From Mycolicibacterium sphagni (lineage in GTDB: Bacteria > Actinomycetota > Actinomycetes > Mycobacteriales > Mycobacteriaceae): a stretch of 64,000 nt of DNA. The notes under the pieces are model-generated. The model made no database searches and was not told where the DNA came from. It saw only the letters and a program-made list of their open reading frames with translations. The stretch lies in contig NZ_NOZR01000003.1 of NCBI RefSeq assembly GCF_002250655.1, forward strand, positions 186,001-250,000, in the 5' to 3' direction. Position 1 is the first letter of the stretch; every line of letters starts with the position of its first letter. The translations under genes were made by a program, and so were the position numbers. Below, in pieces: positions 8,685-16,499 of this stretch.

Positions 8685-9432
8685 TGGGCTTCTCTAAGCG
8701 GACACGCCGCCACAGGTGGGCCTTCAGGTAACGCTGTTTGCGTATCCACGACAGTGTTGACGCGACCATGAGCAGGATCGCTGACAGGGTGGCGAATCGC
8801 CATTCCCAGCAGTTCACGATTGAGATGTCCGTCAGGTAGCGGATACCGGCGGCGACGACGGCGAACGTGAACGCGGCTATGTAGGTGTTGATGATGTGCG
8901 GTGCACGCTGGTCGGTGACGCGAATACACAAGAGCAGCCAGCAGATGTTGGCGAGCGTTCCGACGTAGGTAATCAGGATCACGGGATAGCACAATTGCTC
9001 ATAGCCGGTGATGTACGAGCCTATGAGGATCGGCAGGAAGACGGTGTAGGGCAGGGTGATTCGTAACGTGACGAACCGTCGCCGTTGGCGTGGTGTCCAT
9101 TGCATTCGACCGGCGAGGTCGTGCAGGAATGTTGCGTAGGCGATGCATAGCAGGATGTGTCCCGCGATGACTTGAGGGTGTAGGTGCGCCTCTGTCATTT
9201 CGTCGGGGAGGGTCGGATTGAATGCGACCAGGTGTGGCGAGCCCAGGATGAGCGCCGCGCACATAAGTGCCCCTGTGAGCGTTGTGGCGGCTTCCCAGCG
9301 GACGTGCCAGGTGTGTCTGCGCCAGAACTGCGAAAGGGCGGCTGCGGCCAGCAGCGCGGCCATGAGTGCGCCGTCTAGCGCGGGGATGGTTTCAGCGACA
9401 TGTTCCAGCTGATCAGATACGTGCATGAGCAT
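8620..9432 (-). CDS. Multi-pass membrane protein in the lysogeny module
   Basis: 270 aa with roughly six or seven hydrophobic segments (for example ALMAALLAAAALSQF, IAGHILLCIAYATFL, YPVILITYVGTLANICWLLL) and a very basic C-terminal tail. No recognised motif. It sits between integrase and repressor and has its own leftward promoter (9543-9571), so it is likely expressed in lysogens; superinfection exclusion or defence would fit this position, but that is inference. Overlaps int convergently. Confidence 0.7.
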   Translation of the reverse strand: MLMHVSDQLEHVAETIPALDGALMAALLAAAALSQFWRRHTWHVRWEAATTLTGALMCAALILGSPHLVAFNPTLPDEMTEAHLHPQVIAGHILLCIAYATFLHDLAGRMQWTPRQRRRFVTLRITLPYTVFLPILIGSYITGYEQLCYPVILITYVGTLANICWLLLCIRVTDQRAPHIINTYIAAFTFAVVAAGIRYLTDISIVNCWEWRFATLSAILLMVASTLSWIRKQRYLKAHLWRRVRLEKPIKRRAVERRTQSTPQPYSAPN

Positions 9433-9542
9433 GTGGGAGGACTGCCCTTTTTACGGCGGGTAGGGAAGCACCAACGCACTGCTTGCGGGTGACCCAGGCC
9501 CGAACTTTTAGTTAACGCGGCAAATAACTCGCGTTACGGCAG

Positions 9543-9571
9543 ACAGTACGGCTCGCGTACTTCCCCGTCAA
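9543..9571 (-). promoter_or_regulatory. Leftward promoter with GTAC-N7-GTAC operator
   Basis: On the minus strand TTGACG, 17-bp spacer, TACTGT. The 15-bp palindrome at 9546-9560 covers the -10. Drives the membrane protein gene through a ~100-nt leader. Confidence 0.7.
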
Positions 9572-9626
9572 CCCCCTATAGGTAGTGAATGTATCTGCGC
9601 CGCAAAGTCTTTCGACCTGCAACTAT

Positions 9627-10022
9627 TCAGAGCGTGGGTATATCGGTGCGTGCGCGCGGCCTGTTACGCCTCCGTGGCGCGGCCTGTTTTCGCGCCTTCC
9701 TAAGCGTCGTCGTCGCTTGAGGGTCCGCGCCCGTCTCCGGCTCCCCAGACGCCAGCTCCCCCGCACGCTCAAGGTACGTAATGAGGTCGGCGTTGCTGAG
9801 ATGCCCGAAGCGCACCAGCAGGTCAACCTTGTCCAGGTCAAAGTGGTCCGCGATCAGCATTAGGTTGGCAACGCTGTTGAGCACGCCCTTGTCGCGCTGT
9901 TCGTAGTAGGTGGAGCGCGAAATACCTAGCGCGCTCAGCGCCTCAGGCATACGCACCTGCCGCTTGAGTAGGTAGGAAACCACCACAATCAGGTCATTGT
10001 CTCGATCATTATTGGCCGACAT
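9627..10022 (-). CDS. Putative immunity repressor (HTH)
   Basis: 131 aa. The segment MPEALSALGISRSTYYEQRD is a helix-turn-helix; the rest of the N-terminal half (ANLMLIADHFDLDKVDLLVRFG) resembles the helical body of phage repressors, and the C-terminal third is a basic, disordered tail. Divergent from another HTH gene at 10160 across a control region carrying two TGTCCG-type operators, one only 12 bp from this ATG, compatible with autoregulation. Inferred to keep the prophage silent. Confidence 0.75.
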   Translation of the reverse strand: MSANNDRDNDLIVVVSYLLKRQVRMPEALSALGISRSTYYEQRDKGVLNSVANLMLIADHFDLDKVDLLVRFGHLSNADLITYLERAGELASGEPETGADPQATTTLRKARKQAAPRRRNRPRARTDIPTL

Positions 10023-10033
10023 GCCGATCAGTC

Positions 10034-10051
10034 TGTCCTATTTTCCGGACA
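10034..10051. promoter_or_regulatory. Immunity operator, TGTCC(G/T)-N6-CGGACA
   Basis: TGTCCT-ATTTTC-CGGACA, one base short of a perfect palindrome and sharing its ATTTTC spacer with the copy at 28498. Located 12 bp upstream of the repressor start, where it would overlap the repressor promoter. Confidence 0.65.
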
Positions 10052-10100
10052 CTTACAACCCGTCCGGAACTGCGGAAACAAGCTTACAAGGTTGTAATTT

Positions 10101-10118
10101 TGTCCGATTTGTCGGACA
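10101..10118. promoter_or_regulatory. Immunity operator, TGTCCG-N6-CGGACA
   Basis: Perfect inverted repeat TGTCCG-ATTTGT-CGGACA, immediately before TTGAAC (-35-like, ~10122) of a rightward promoter whose -10 (TATCGT, ~10147) ends close to the GTG at 10160. Binding would control early rightward transcription. Confidence 0.65.
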
Positions 10119-10159
10119 AGTTTGAACCAGATCGGAACGGGGTAGGTATCGTTTTTTTC

Positions 10160-10468
10160 GTGCCGACAACCACAACCTCCCACACCGACTACACGATCCG
10201 GTGGATTCCCCAAGCAGTCGAAAACCTGCTGCACAACAACGACATTATGACCAAGGCTGAACTCGCCTCATTCCTGGGAGTTGCCAGGTCAACGGTCTAC
10301 AAGACGTTTGAGGACGACTGGTCGGGTGAAGTCACCACGAAGATGCTCGCCGCGATGTGCAGCCGCTTCGGCGTGCCGATGAACCGCATTGCTACTGAGC
10401 CCGGAAGGGCAGCGGCTAGGCCCACCCGCCGCCGTACGGCTGGCGTAAGTGTCCGGTTAGCCGGATGA
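10160..10468 (+). CDS. Cro-like HTH protein, first rightward early gene
   Basis: 102 aa from the GTG at 10160; an upstream TTG at 10100 is in frame but lies inside the operator, so it is unlikely. Core: MTKAELASFLGVARSTVYKTF, a helix-turn-helix, then KMLAAMCSRFGVPMNRI. The start lies ~8 nt past a -10-like TATCGT, suggesting leaderless translation. Overlaps the next gene (ATGA). Likely the lytic counterpart of the repressor. Confidence 0.7.
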   Translation: MPTTTTSHTDYTIRWIPQAVENLLHNNDIMTKAELASFLGVARSTVYKTFEDDWSGEVTTKMLAAMCSRFGVPMNRIATEPGRAAARPTRRRTAGVSVRLAG

Positions 10469-10695
10469 CGAAGACCACACTTCTGGCCGACGAGCCAGAT
10501 CGGTTGCTAGTCACCCGCCCGGAGGCCGCGCGAATCCTGTCCCTCTCCGAATCTGAGATTGACAACTTGCGGCGGGCCGGTCGGCTGCAAGCCAAAAGGC
10601 ACGGAAAGAAAGTTCTGTTCCCGATAGACGAGCTGGAGCGGTTCGTAGCCAACCTGCCTTGGGAAGTGGACCTACCTCAGGGTGGGGCCGCGTGA
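10465..10695 (+). CDS. Excisionase-like HTH_17 protein
   Basis: 76 aa. LVTRPEAARILSLSESEIDNL followed by RLQAKRHGKKVLFPIDELERFV is the MerR/excisionase winged helix. In this position (second gene rightward of the immunity switch) it is probably the prophage excisionase partnering the integrase at 7371, although a transcription factor role is possible. ATGA overlap with the preceding gene. Confidence 0.75.
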   Translation: MTKTTLLADEPDRLLVTRPEAARILSLSESEIDNLRRAGRLQAKRHGKKVLFPIDELERFVANLPWEVDLPQGGAA

Positions 10696-11078
10696 GCGCC
10701 GCGCCGGAAATGCCGCTATGGCTCCAGCTAACCGAGCCCGACACCGAAGCCGTAGAAGACCTCAAATCCGCCTTAGCGCGGTTAAGAAAGGACGGGTGGA
10801 CCCGTGGAAAGCTTTACGATTACGAAACAGGCAAGTGCTGTTCTCTTGGGGCGTTCAACCACGCATTCCCCCAGGAGTCACCCGGCACTCCGTACCTCGC
10901 CTATGCCATCCGCACCCGTAAGGGCGGGCACCCGTACCCGGCGGACATGCATGACCTCTTCGTCATCACCCGGTTCAATGACACGCCTAAGCGGAAGTTC
11001 GCCGACGTTGAGGCCGTGTTCCTCGCTGCAATTGCTTACGCGGAAGGTAAGGGCGTTCGTGCTCAACCCGGCACTTAA
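10692..11078 (+). CDS. DUF6197-like protein
   Basis: 128 aa, GTG start overlapping the previous stop. LRKDGWTRGKLYDYETGKCCSLGAF then KFADVEAVFLAAIAYAEGKG fits the DUF6197 pattern (G.CC.LGA, then a helix) found in actinophages and actinobacteria. No known biochemical role. A second related protein follows at 11160. Confidence 0.6.
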   Translation: MSAAPEMPLWLQLTEPDTEAVEDLKSALARLRKDGWTRGKLYDYETGKCCSLGAFNHAFPQESPGTPYLAYAIRTRKGGHPYPADMHDLFVITRFNDTPKRKFADVEAVFLAAIAYAEGKGVRAQPGT

Positions 11079-11163
11079 GGACCTTTGCGTGTCTGTGTTC
11101 TGCTTGTTAGTTCTGATCGCGTTCTATGCGGTCATCCTCAACGCATGGTGGGTGAAAGCATGA
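11059..11163 (+). CDS. Small single-pass membrane protein (34 aa)
   Basis: GTG start with GGAAGG upstream, overlapping the preceding gene by 20 nt and the next ATG by 4 nt. The peptide is almost entirely one membrane helix (VFCLLVLIAFYAVIL) ending WWVKA. Too short for confident calling but tightly packed in the operon. Confidence 0.5.
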   Translation: MLNPALKDLCVSVFCLLVLIAFYAVILNAWWVKA

Positions 11164-11567
11164 ACTCGAATACCACTGCCGTACTCGATGGTTCTATTCC
11201 TTCAGATTCGGACGATAGCCCGGTAGTGTTGTTTTCAGAGGGGGGCGAGATGAGAAAGTTTCAAGACGTGATCAGCGAAATGCGACGGGTAGCATTTCAC
11301 AATCCCTTGGGCCGGAATACAGCTCCGGAATACACCGAGGATGACGGAGAGCCGTGCTGCTTCGTTGGTCACGCCCTGAAGCGAATGGGAATCTCGCCCA
11401 ACTTCAAACTTAACGATTACACCGCATCTGCCCTGCCTTGGGAGTTGTGGGGGATCGAACGCCCGAACTCTTACCAGCAGCTTTGGATCACTACCGTCCA
11501 ATCTGCCGCCGACAATGGGAATGCGTGGATTATCAGCATTGCAACCGCTGACGCGCTCCTGATCTAA
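11160..11567 (+). CDS. DUF6197-like protein, second copy
   Basis: 135 aa from the ATG at 11160 (ATGA overlap); an alternative ATG at 11250 begins MRKFQDVISEMRR. Contains GEPCCFVGHALKRMGI and a terminal NGNAWIISIATADALL, similar in layout to 10692-11078. Last gene before a 552-bp non-coding stretch. Function unknown. Confidence 0.6.
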   Translation: MNSNTTAVLDGSIPSDSDDSPVVLFSEGGEMRKFQDVISEMRRVAFHNPLGRNTAPEYTEDDGEPCCFVGHALKRMGISPNFKLNDYTASALPWELWGIERPNSYQQLWITTVQSAADNGNAWIISIATADALLI

Positions 11568-11805
11568 GCTCCGGCTGCCGTCCGGTAAACAACGGCAAAA
11601 CTGAATGCATTATATGTGAGTTTGAAACTACAGCTGTCACTTACGAAGTAACTCCGTTGACGGAGCGTCCGTGTTTAGTGTCCGGGCGGCAGAGTGGTTC
11701 GCCTGCAAGTAAGCCAGCATTGAATACGTGTGTTTTTACGCACAAGCTCGGGTGTATGGGGTGAGGCTTCCACTTGCCCCTGACCTGATACATGCCATGA
11801 GAAGC

Positions 11806-11963
11806 CGCGCTATCGGTGGATTAGCAGTATCAGAGGTAGAGACGAGCGAGTGCGGGAGCGCTAGGGCTGGCGGCTGAGGTCGGCCCCCGTAAGAGCGATC
11901 CTGACCCGCCTTTGAGAAGTGAAATGGGGTCAGGCGGTTCCGGTTCGATTCCGGGATAGCGCG
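11806..11963 (+). ncRNA. Structured RNA candidate with tRNA-like T-arm and acceptor
   Basis: Within the gene-free stretch 11568-12119. A perfect 9-bp helix (CGCGCTATC 11806-11814 with GATAGCGCG 11955-11963) encloses a hairpin CCTGACCC/GGGTCAGG and, directly at its 3' side, a tRNA-like T-arm (TCCGG-TTCGATT-CCGGG, 11939-11955) followed by acceptor-like ATAGCGC. There is no recognisable D-arm or anticodon arm, so it is tRNA-like rather than a tRNA. The rest of 11568-12119 shows no gene; no long coding frame with a start is present. Confidence 0.45.
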
Positions 11964-12119
11964 CAAGGCCGGAGCGGTCAGAGCGCTCGGCGAGACGGGC
12001 ATCTCGCTTAGTTGAGGGGTGCGCGTGACGCAAGGGTGTGGCGTCCGCGCGATCTAAGAATGCGGCTCCCGCTCCGGCTGATCTTTTAAACCGTGTCACC
12101 ACAACACGAAAGGCCAGTT

Positions 12120-12485
12120 ATGACCTCGATCTATCTGGGAGAGCCCACCGGCCCACGACTCCGCGACCTTTCCCGGTCGCAAGAGGAGGCCCTTAATGAC
12201 TGGCTGACGATGGCGTTGATTGCGCCGCCGTCTAAGCGTGACGAACTGCCCGTGGATTACACGCGAGCGCTTAGCTCGCTGGCTAAGCGGCGCGGTATCC
12301 GGTTCTTCTTTAACAGTGACCGTATGCGAGTACGTGGTGAGCACGTCTTGGGTAAGAACCTGCCCGGTTGTGTGGGCGGCTCTAAGCGAAAGGTGACGCA
12401 GCGTGACTACAGCCAAGTGGTTGCGAAATCTGGACCCAAGGTTGCGCCGTACCACGAAAGGGACTGGCGTGACGACCGCCTCTGA
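12120..12485 (+). CDS. Hypothetical phage protein
   Basis: 121 aa, ATG at 12120 with GAAAGG upstream. Basic protein, with RSQEEALNDWLTMALI and YTRALSSLAKRRGIRFFF; no motif recognised. First gene after the structured RNA region. Confidence 0.65.
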   Translation: MTSIYLGEPTGPRLRDLSRSQEEALNDWLTMALIAPPSKRDELPVDYTRALSSLAKRRGIRFFFNSDRMRVRGEHVLGKNLPGCVGGSKRKVTQRDYSQVVAKSGPKVAPYHERDWRDDRL

Positions 12486-12611
12486 CGCGCTATTGCGTAA
12501 GCGCCGCGATGATGCGCGCCGCGCAAAGCTGGAGCTAGACAGGCTCCGTAAAGAGATGTTTGACAATAGGGTACGGGACAAGTACTCTGAGGATCACCGG
12601 AGGTTAGACGC

Positions 12612-12779
12612 ATGGACAAGAGAGAGTGCATTTTGGGATGCGGGTCCTCGTACGCGGAGGAATACCAGCTCCACCTTCACTACTACGCCTCCGAAAAGGG
12701 CATCCTCCCCAACTGCGGTCGGGGAGCTGAGCGAAAGGCACCAGGCCGTAATGCTGACTACAGAGCTGAGGCAGCCTGA
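12612..12779 (+). CDS. Small Cys-containing protein (55 aa)
   Basis: ATG with an excellent GGAGG site 8 nt upstream. The sequence begins MDKRECILGCGSSYAEEYQ and includes GILPNCGRGAERKAPGRN ADYRAEAA, resembling small zinc-type actinophage proteins. It lies in a different frame from, and wholly within, the N-terminal extension of the metallophosphoesterase frame, so one of the two readings is wrong here; the ribosome site favours this one. Confidence 0.55.
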   Translation: MDKRECILGCGSSYAEEYQLHLHYYASEKGILPNCGRGAERKAPGRNADYRAEAA

Positions 12780-13587
12780 AAAGTTGATGCTTGCGGGCGA
12801 CTGGCACGGGAATATCCCGTGGGCGCTCAAAGCTATTAACTTCGCTAAGCAGCGGGGCGCGGACACGATCTTACATGTTGGCGATTTCGGGTGGTGGTCG
12901 GTCGCTAACCCGAGGACGGTTCAGTACCTCGATGTCGTGAGTAACGAGCTTGAGCACACCAATCTTGAGGTGGTGTGGCTTGACGGTAACCACGAAGATC
13001 ATTCGTTCTGGCACCAGTTCAATAAGCCGGAATCGTTGCCGATGACGCTCATGTCAGCTCCACGCATTACCCATCTTCCACGCGGCTTCCGCTGGGAGTG
13101 GTGGGGTGACACATGGATGGCCTTGGGTGGTGCTCACTCGGTTGACCGGTCGTTTGCGGTTGAGGGTGAGTCCTGGTGGCCGGGCGAGTGGATTAATGAC
13201 GAGCAGCTGAAGTACGCGATGCGGCCCGGCAAGGTTGACATCATCGTGGCGCATGATGCGCCGTCATCAGTCGACATCCCCGGCATAAAGCCGGATGGCC
13301 CGATCTATCTCAATATCGACGGGAAGGTCCGCCGGGTGCCGCATACGGACCTGTTGGCCGCTAACGATCATAGGCGGCGGATTCAAGAGGTCTGCGATGC
13401 CGTTAAGCCAGTTGAGTTCTATCACGGTCATTATCACCGCGCCTATAACGCCCTGGGTCGGATTGCTGGTGGTGGCTACATGAATGTTCGTGGGCTCGAT
13501 AAGGACGAAACCACGATGGCTAAGAACACGCATTTCATCACGGAAGGTACGAAAGATACCGATGAAGACGACGAACTTGCCTGGTGA
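12751..13587 (+). CDS. Calcineurin-like metallophosphoesterase
   Basis: 278 aa from the ATG at 12751. All family metal-site motifs are present: LAGDWHGN (D-x-H), HVGDFG (GD), LDGNHED (GNHE), VAHDAPS and GHYHRAY (GHxH), so a dinuclear-metal phosphatase or nuclease is expected. Substrate unknown. The same frame stays open upstream to a GTG at 12469 that has a good GAAAGGG site (372-aa form, with helical DALLRKRRDDARRAKLELDR); that stretch may be a separate short gene fused by an indel, because a small gene overlaps it in another frame. Confidence 0.85.
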   Translation: MLTTELRQPEKLMLAGDWHGNIPWALKAINFAKQRGADTILHVGDFGWWSVANPRTVQYLDVVSNELEHTNLEVVWLDGNHEDHSFWHQFNKPESLPMTLMSAPRITHLPRGFRWEWWGDTWMALGGAHSVDRSFAVEGESWWPGEWINDEQLKYAMRPGKVDIIVAHDAPSSVDIPGIKPDGPIYLNIDGKVRRVPHTDLLAANDHRRRIQEVCDAVKPVEFYHGHYHRAYNALGRIAGGGYMNVRGLDKDETTMAKNTHFITEGTKDTDEDDELAW

Positions 13588-13666
13588 GCAAGGAAGTGGC
13601 TTGCTTACCGTCGCGCAGTATGTCAATACCGCGAGCTATCTCAACGATAAACAGAAGCCCGTCTGA
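13562..13666 (+). CDS. Possible small protein (34 aa)
   Basis: ATG at 13562 inside the 3' end of the phosphoesterase gene, stop overlapping the next ATG (TGATG). Contains GLLTVAQYVNTASYLNDKQ. The coupling to the next gene supports it; composition is otherwise uninformative. Confidence 0.4.
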   Translation: MKTTNLPGEQGSGLLTVAQYVNTASYLNDKQKPV

Positions 13667-13968
13667 TGAGGGCTAGCGAGCGCTTAGCTGAGCGGAACGA
13701 CATTCTGGCGGTCATTAACCAGATTGACGATGACCTGGATACTGCGGACGCTGATTTGACGCGGGAACTTTTGGACATCCGGCGCGGCTTGGGCCGCGAG
13801 TTGAGCACGCTCGGGTTCACTGCGCCCGATCTGGACGAGAGGTTTAAGGAACATGAGGGCACTGTTGCTGGTGCTGTTGATAGCGCTGGCGGTGGCGGCG
13901 GGTCTGTTGATTCGTCTGTGGTTGCGAAACGCCGTATTGGACCGCCAGGCGAAGTCGCTTCAGGCTAA
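13666..13968 (+). CDS. Hypothetical helical protein
   Basis: 100 aa. The first ~62 residues are a charged helix (LAERNDILAVINQIDDDLDT ... DLDERFKEHE). The last ~35 residues (GAVDSAGGGGGSVDSS) run over the next gene, whose membrane helix is far more convincing, so the natural stop was probably near 13853 and has been lost or shifted. Confidence 0.5.
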   Translation: MRASERLAERNDILAVINQIDDDLDTADADLTRELLDIRRGLGRELSTLGFTAPDLDERFKEHEGTVAGAVDSAGGGGGSVDSSVVAKRRIGPPGEVASG

Positions 13969-14104
13969 GTATCCACTGCTGGCTGTTCCGGGCTTGTCGC
14001 GTAGGCAGCGCCGGGATTACGTCACTGAACTGTTGCGCCGTGAGCAAGAGGAATACGACGGGCGTGTTACAGCTCAATTGATGAATGGCTACAACTTTCG
14101 TTAA
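13853..14104 (+). CDS. Single-pass membrane protein
   Basis: 83 aa. N-terminal membrane helix (ALLLVLLIALAVAAGLLIRL) then a basic cytoplasmic region with GLSRRQRRDYVTELLRREQE. Followed closely by a terminator at 14134. No family recognised. Confidence 0.65.
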   Translation: MRALLLVLLIALAVAAGLLIRLWLRNAVLDRQAKSLQAKYPLLAVPGLSRRQRRDYVTELLRREQEEYDGRVTAQLMNGYNFR

Positions 14105-14133
14105 ACAACTTAATACCGAAGTAAACAAACAGG

Positions 14134-14165
14134 ACCCCCGGCGGCTGCGGCTGTCGGGGGTTTCT
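14134..14165 (+). terminator. Intrinsic terminator
   Basis: CCCCCG stem pairing with CGGGGG around a 14-nt loop, followed by TTTCT; ends the 12.1-14.1 kb gene run. Confidence 0.7.
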
Positions 14166-14182
14166 CCTATGAAGGGAATGTT

Positions 14183-15115
14183 TTGAAACGTAACAAGATC
14201 GTGGCGTTGGCTATGGCGGGCGCGGCGGCGGTAACGCTGTCGGCGTGTTCCACGTCGGTCCCGGCGGGCAGCCAGGCCGTCAAGGTTGACACCTACGCGG
14301 TGATTCCGACCGATCCGACTGTTGAGGGCTGCATTAAGCCTGAACAGAACGAATGGAATCCGCCGGGTGGGTTCGACGCGTACCTGTACCCGTCGCGTCA
14401 GATCAGTTTCGACGCCAGCGACGATAAGGACGCGGAAGCCCCGTCTACCGTCGTCGTGTCGAATGCAGAGGCACCGGCTGAGCTGAAGGTGCCTGTGACG
14501 GTCACGTTCGACCTGACGCAGGATTGCGAGAAGCTGAAGCAGTTCCACCGGGATTTCGGCACGAAGTACCAGGGCTGGCTTACTGAGGAGGGCGCGGTTA
14601 CGCAGGGCTGGAAAGACCTGCTGAACTACGTGATCGGTCAGCCGCTCCGGAACACTCTGGTGTCCATCGCGCAGAAATACCCGTGGCGTGAGATTTGGAA
14701 CGACGAGAAGATTCGTATCGAGTTCCAGAACGCGTTGACGCAGACCCTTCCGCAGGTGTCTAAGGACCGCACCAACGGTGTCGAATACTTCACCAACTTT
14801 CAGGTCACGGTGATGAAGCCCGATCCGGTGGACGGCGGCTTGAAGTCGGCCATTGTTGCTGAGCAGCAGGCCATTGCTCAGGCTAAGGCGACTGAGGCGC
14901 AGGGTGTTTCGGCGGCTAACGCGGCTAAGGCGACTGCGGATGCTCAGGTGGCGCAGGCTGAGGCTCAGACGAAGGTGGCTGTTCAGGAGGCGCTGAAGCG
15001 CAAGGCTGAGATTTCGGGTTACCCGGATGTTGATGCCTATCTCAAGGCTCAGGCGATCACTAAGGGCATTACGCCGTGGCCGTCGCCGGTCATCGCTGGG
15101 GCTCCGGCTCGCTAA
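14183..15115 (+). CDS. SPFH/band-7-like lipoprotein
   Basis: 310 aa, TTG start with a GAAGGG site. The signal peptide ends in lipobox TLSAC, so it is a lipoprotein. The body (AVKVDTYAVIPTDPTVEGC ... PAELKVPVTVTFDL) and the long Ala/Gln-rich helix (EQQAIAQAKATEAQGVSAAN) match the prohibitin-like SPFH layout seen in many mycobacteriophage lipoproteins. Probably forms oligomers on the outer face of the membrane; possible roles in exclusion or membrane integrity are inference. Confidence 0.75.
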   Translation: MKRNKIVALAMAGAAAVTLSACSTSVPAGSQAVKVDTYAVIPTDPTVEGCIKPEQNEWNPPGGFDAYLYPSRQISFDASDDKDAEAPSTVVVSNAEAPAELKVPVTVTFDLTQDCEKLKQFHRDFGTKYQGWLTEEGAVTQGWKDLLNYVIGQPLRNTLVSIAQKYPWREIWNDEKIRIEFQNALTQTLPQVSKDRTNGVEYFTNFQVTVMKPDPVDGGLKSAIVAEQQAIAQAKATEAQGVSAANAAKATADAQVAQAEAQTKVAVQEALKRKAEISGYPDVDAYLKAQAITKGITPWPSPVIAGAPAR

Positions 15116-15253
15116 GTAGGCCGTGGGTGGTGAGTAGCGAACCGGTAGCCCCGGACGTATACCTGCCCACTCTTTAAATCTCACCGGATGGGGCGCGCAT
15201 ATCCGGTCGTGATTAACGCACGCGCACACACACAACACTTAAAGGATTGAATT

Positions 15254-15628
15254 ATGGCTACGAAAGCCGAACTTGAGCTTGAGAACGCGAAGCTCCGCGC
15301 CGATCTGGAATTGGCGGGCAAAACCTTCAATGAGGCTGCCGAGGATAACGGCCTGTGCGACGCCTACGACGAAGTGGTGGAGGACCTGAACCGGCAGCTG
15401 GCTTCCGGCTTTAAGTTCCCCCCGCGCGGCACCGACCATGAGGTCGATGTTGAGTTGGTGGTAACGCTGGGCACCAGCATTAAGGTGTTCGCGCGCACCG
15501 ACTACGAGGCCGAGGATAAGGCGCGGCACGAAATGGACGCGGAGGACGTGTTCAAGGCTGCGGGCCTGTCTGATCTTTTTGCCACGCTGTATAAGGCTGG
15601 CTGGAACCTCGATGTGGAGGTCGGCTGA
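15254..15628 (+). CDS. Hypothetical protein with N-terminal coiled coil
   Basis: 124 aa; AAAGGA upstream. N-terminus KAELELENAKLRADLELAGK is a coiled coil; the C-terminal half is mixed alpha/beta (VDVELVVTLGTSIKVFA). Starts a three-gene cluster that follows a 138-bp gap without recognisable signals. Function unknown. Confidence 0.7.
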   Translation: MATKAELELENAKLRADLELAGKTFNEAAEDNGLCDAYDEVVEDLNRQLASGFKFPPRGTDHEVDVELVVTLGTSIKVFARTDYEAEDKARHEMDAEDVFKAAGLSDLFATLYKAGWNLDVEVG

Positions 15629-15630
15629 AA

Positions 15631-15873
15631 ATGGGCGTCTTCAAAAACAAGCGGGCACTGCCCGCCCCGGTAGCCCCGAAGTCGGTCGCGTCCATTACAG
15701 CGGGGCTGAACGACACGCTCGCTGAACTGGAGGCGCACGCTGAAGATCAGACGACGCAGGCCGAGCGGCAGAAGCGTTGGGCTGACAACGCGCTGCGCGC
15801 CGCTGCCGAGCATGAGGCTGAGGTCATTCAGGCACGCAAGATTGCCGGGAACATTAAGGCGCTGCTCAGCTAA
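15631..15873 (+). CDS. Hypothetical coiled-coil protein
   Basis: 80 aa, two bases after the preceding stop. Central helix LNDTLAELEAHAEDQTTQAE and QKRWADNALRAAAEHEAEV predicts a long coiled coil. No motif. Likely acts with its upstream neighbour. Confidence 0.65.
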   Translation: MGVFKNKRALPAPVAPKSVASITAGLNDTLAELEAHAEDQTTQAERQKRWADNALRAAAEHEAEVIQARKIAGNIKALLS

Positions 15874-15876
15874 AGC

Positions 15877-15986
15877 CTAATTGCCTGCTACAGAGCTAAC
15901 CCGTGAGGTCGGGAGAATCTGGGCACGCTTGGAAACGGGCCGCGAGAGCGGGGAAGATTCCCGGTCAAACCTGCTTAGGCAGTTAG
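15877..15986 (+). ncRNA. Structured RNA candidate
   Basis: Gene-free 15874-16053. A 9-bp helix (CTAATTGCC 15877-15885 with GGCAGTTAG 15978-15986, one G-T pair) encloses GAATC/GATTC and a tetraloop hairpin CCGC-GAGA-GCGG. The nesting is regular, but the RNA matches no class I know. Confidence 0.4.
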
Positions 15987-16053
15987 GGCCGTTAGGTGGG
16001 GCGCTGCATACCTGACCACGCGCATAAACCTCTGAACATGCAAAGGAACATTC

Positions 16054-16446
16054 ATGTCGAAAAAGAGCCTTTTCAATCAGCCGGGCGTCGAACAACTCGT
16101 ACCCGGTCGGGACCTGCCGGTAGCCGTTAAGGTCACGGGCCGCAATCTGCACGCGGTGGGCCTGCTGGTGTCGGTTTCCAGCGAGACAGTTAAGGGCCGG
16201 TCCGGGCTCGGTGTCCATTTCGAGGATGACGGTTCGCTGTCACACATTCTGCTGGTCTCGGACGGTACGGAGCAATTGCGCGTTAACGCCGGGGAATACC
16301 TGTTGATGGGTCCGGATAAGGCCGCGATCATCGCCGCTTCTAAGGCGGAATACGAGTTCTACAAGACGCTAGCTCCGCTGGTGGTGTCGGTCGGCGCGGC
16401 GTTCGCCACGCTCGGCTCCAGCATCGCCAGCGCTATCGGAATCTAA
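16054..16446 (+). CDS. Small protein with C-terminal membrane segment
   Basis: 130 aa. N-terminal basic region, central beta-rich segment (VKVTGRNLHAVGLLVSVSSE) and hydrophobic C-terminus (LAPLVVSVGAAFATLGSSIA), probably membrane-embedded. No family recognised. Confidence 0.65.
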   Translation: MSKKSLFNQPGVEQLVPGRDLPVAVKVTGRNLHAVGLLVSVSSETVKGRSGLGVHFEDDGSLSHILLVSDGTEQLRVNAGEYLLMGPDKAAIIAASKAEYEFYKTLAPLVVSVGAAFATLGSSIASAIGI

Positions 16447-16499
16447 ACAGCCCTTACCCGCCACCGTGGCTTTCTAAAACGACGAGAAAGAGAAAACTT

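Noticed and set aside
12560..12585. Promoter inside the 12469-13587 frame (TTGACA plus a GTAC-N7-GTAC match)
   Set aside because: No matching -10 at the proper spacing and it lies within coding sequence; kept only as a motif occurrence.
13844..15238. 464-codon leftward frame over the SPFH lipoprotein
   Set aside because: Low-complexity Arg/Leu/Ser translation typical of antisense GC-rich DNA.
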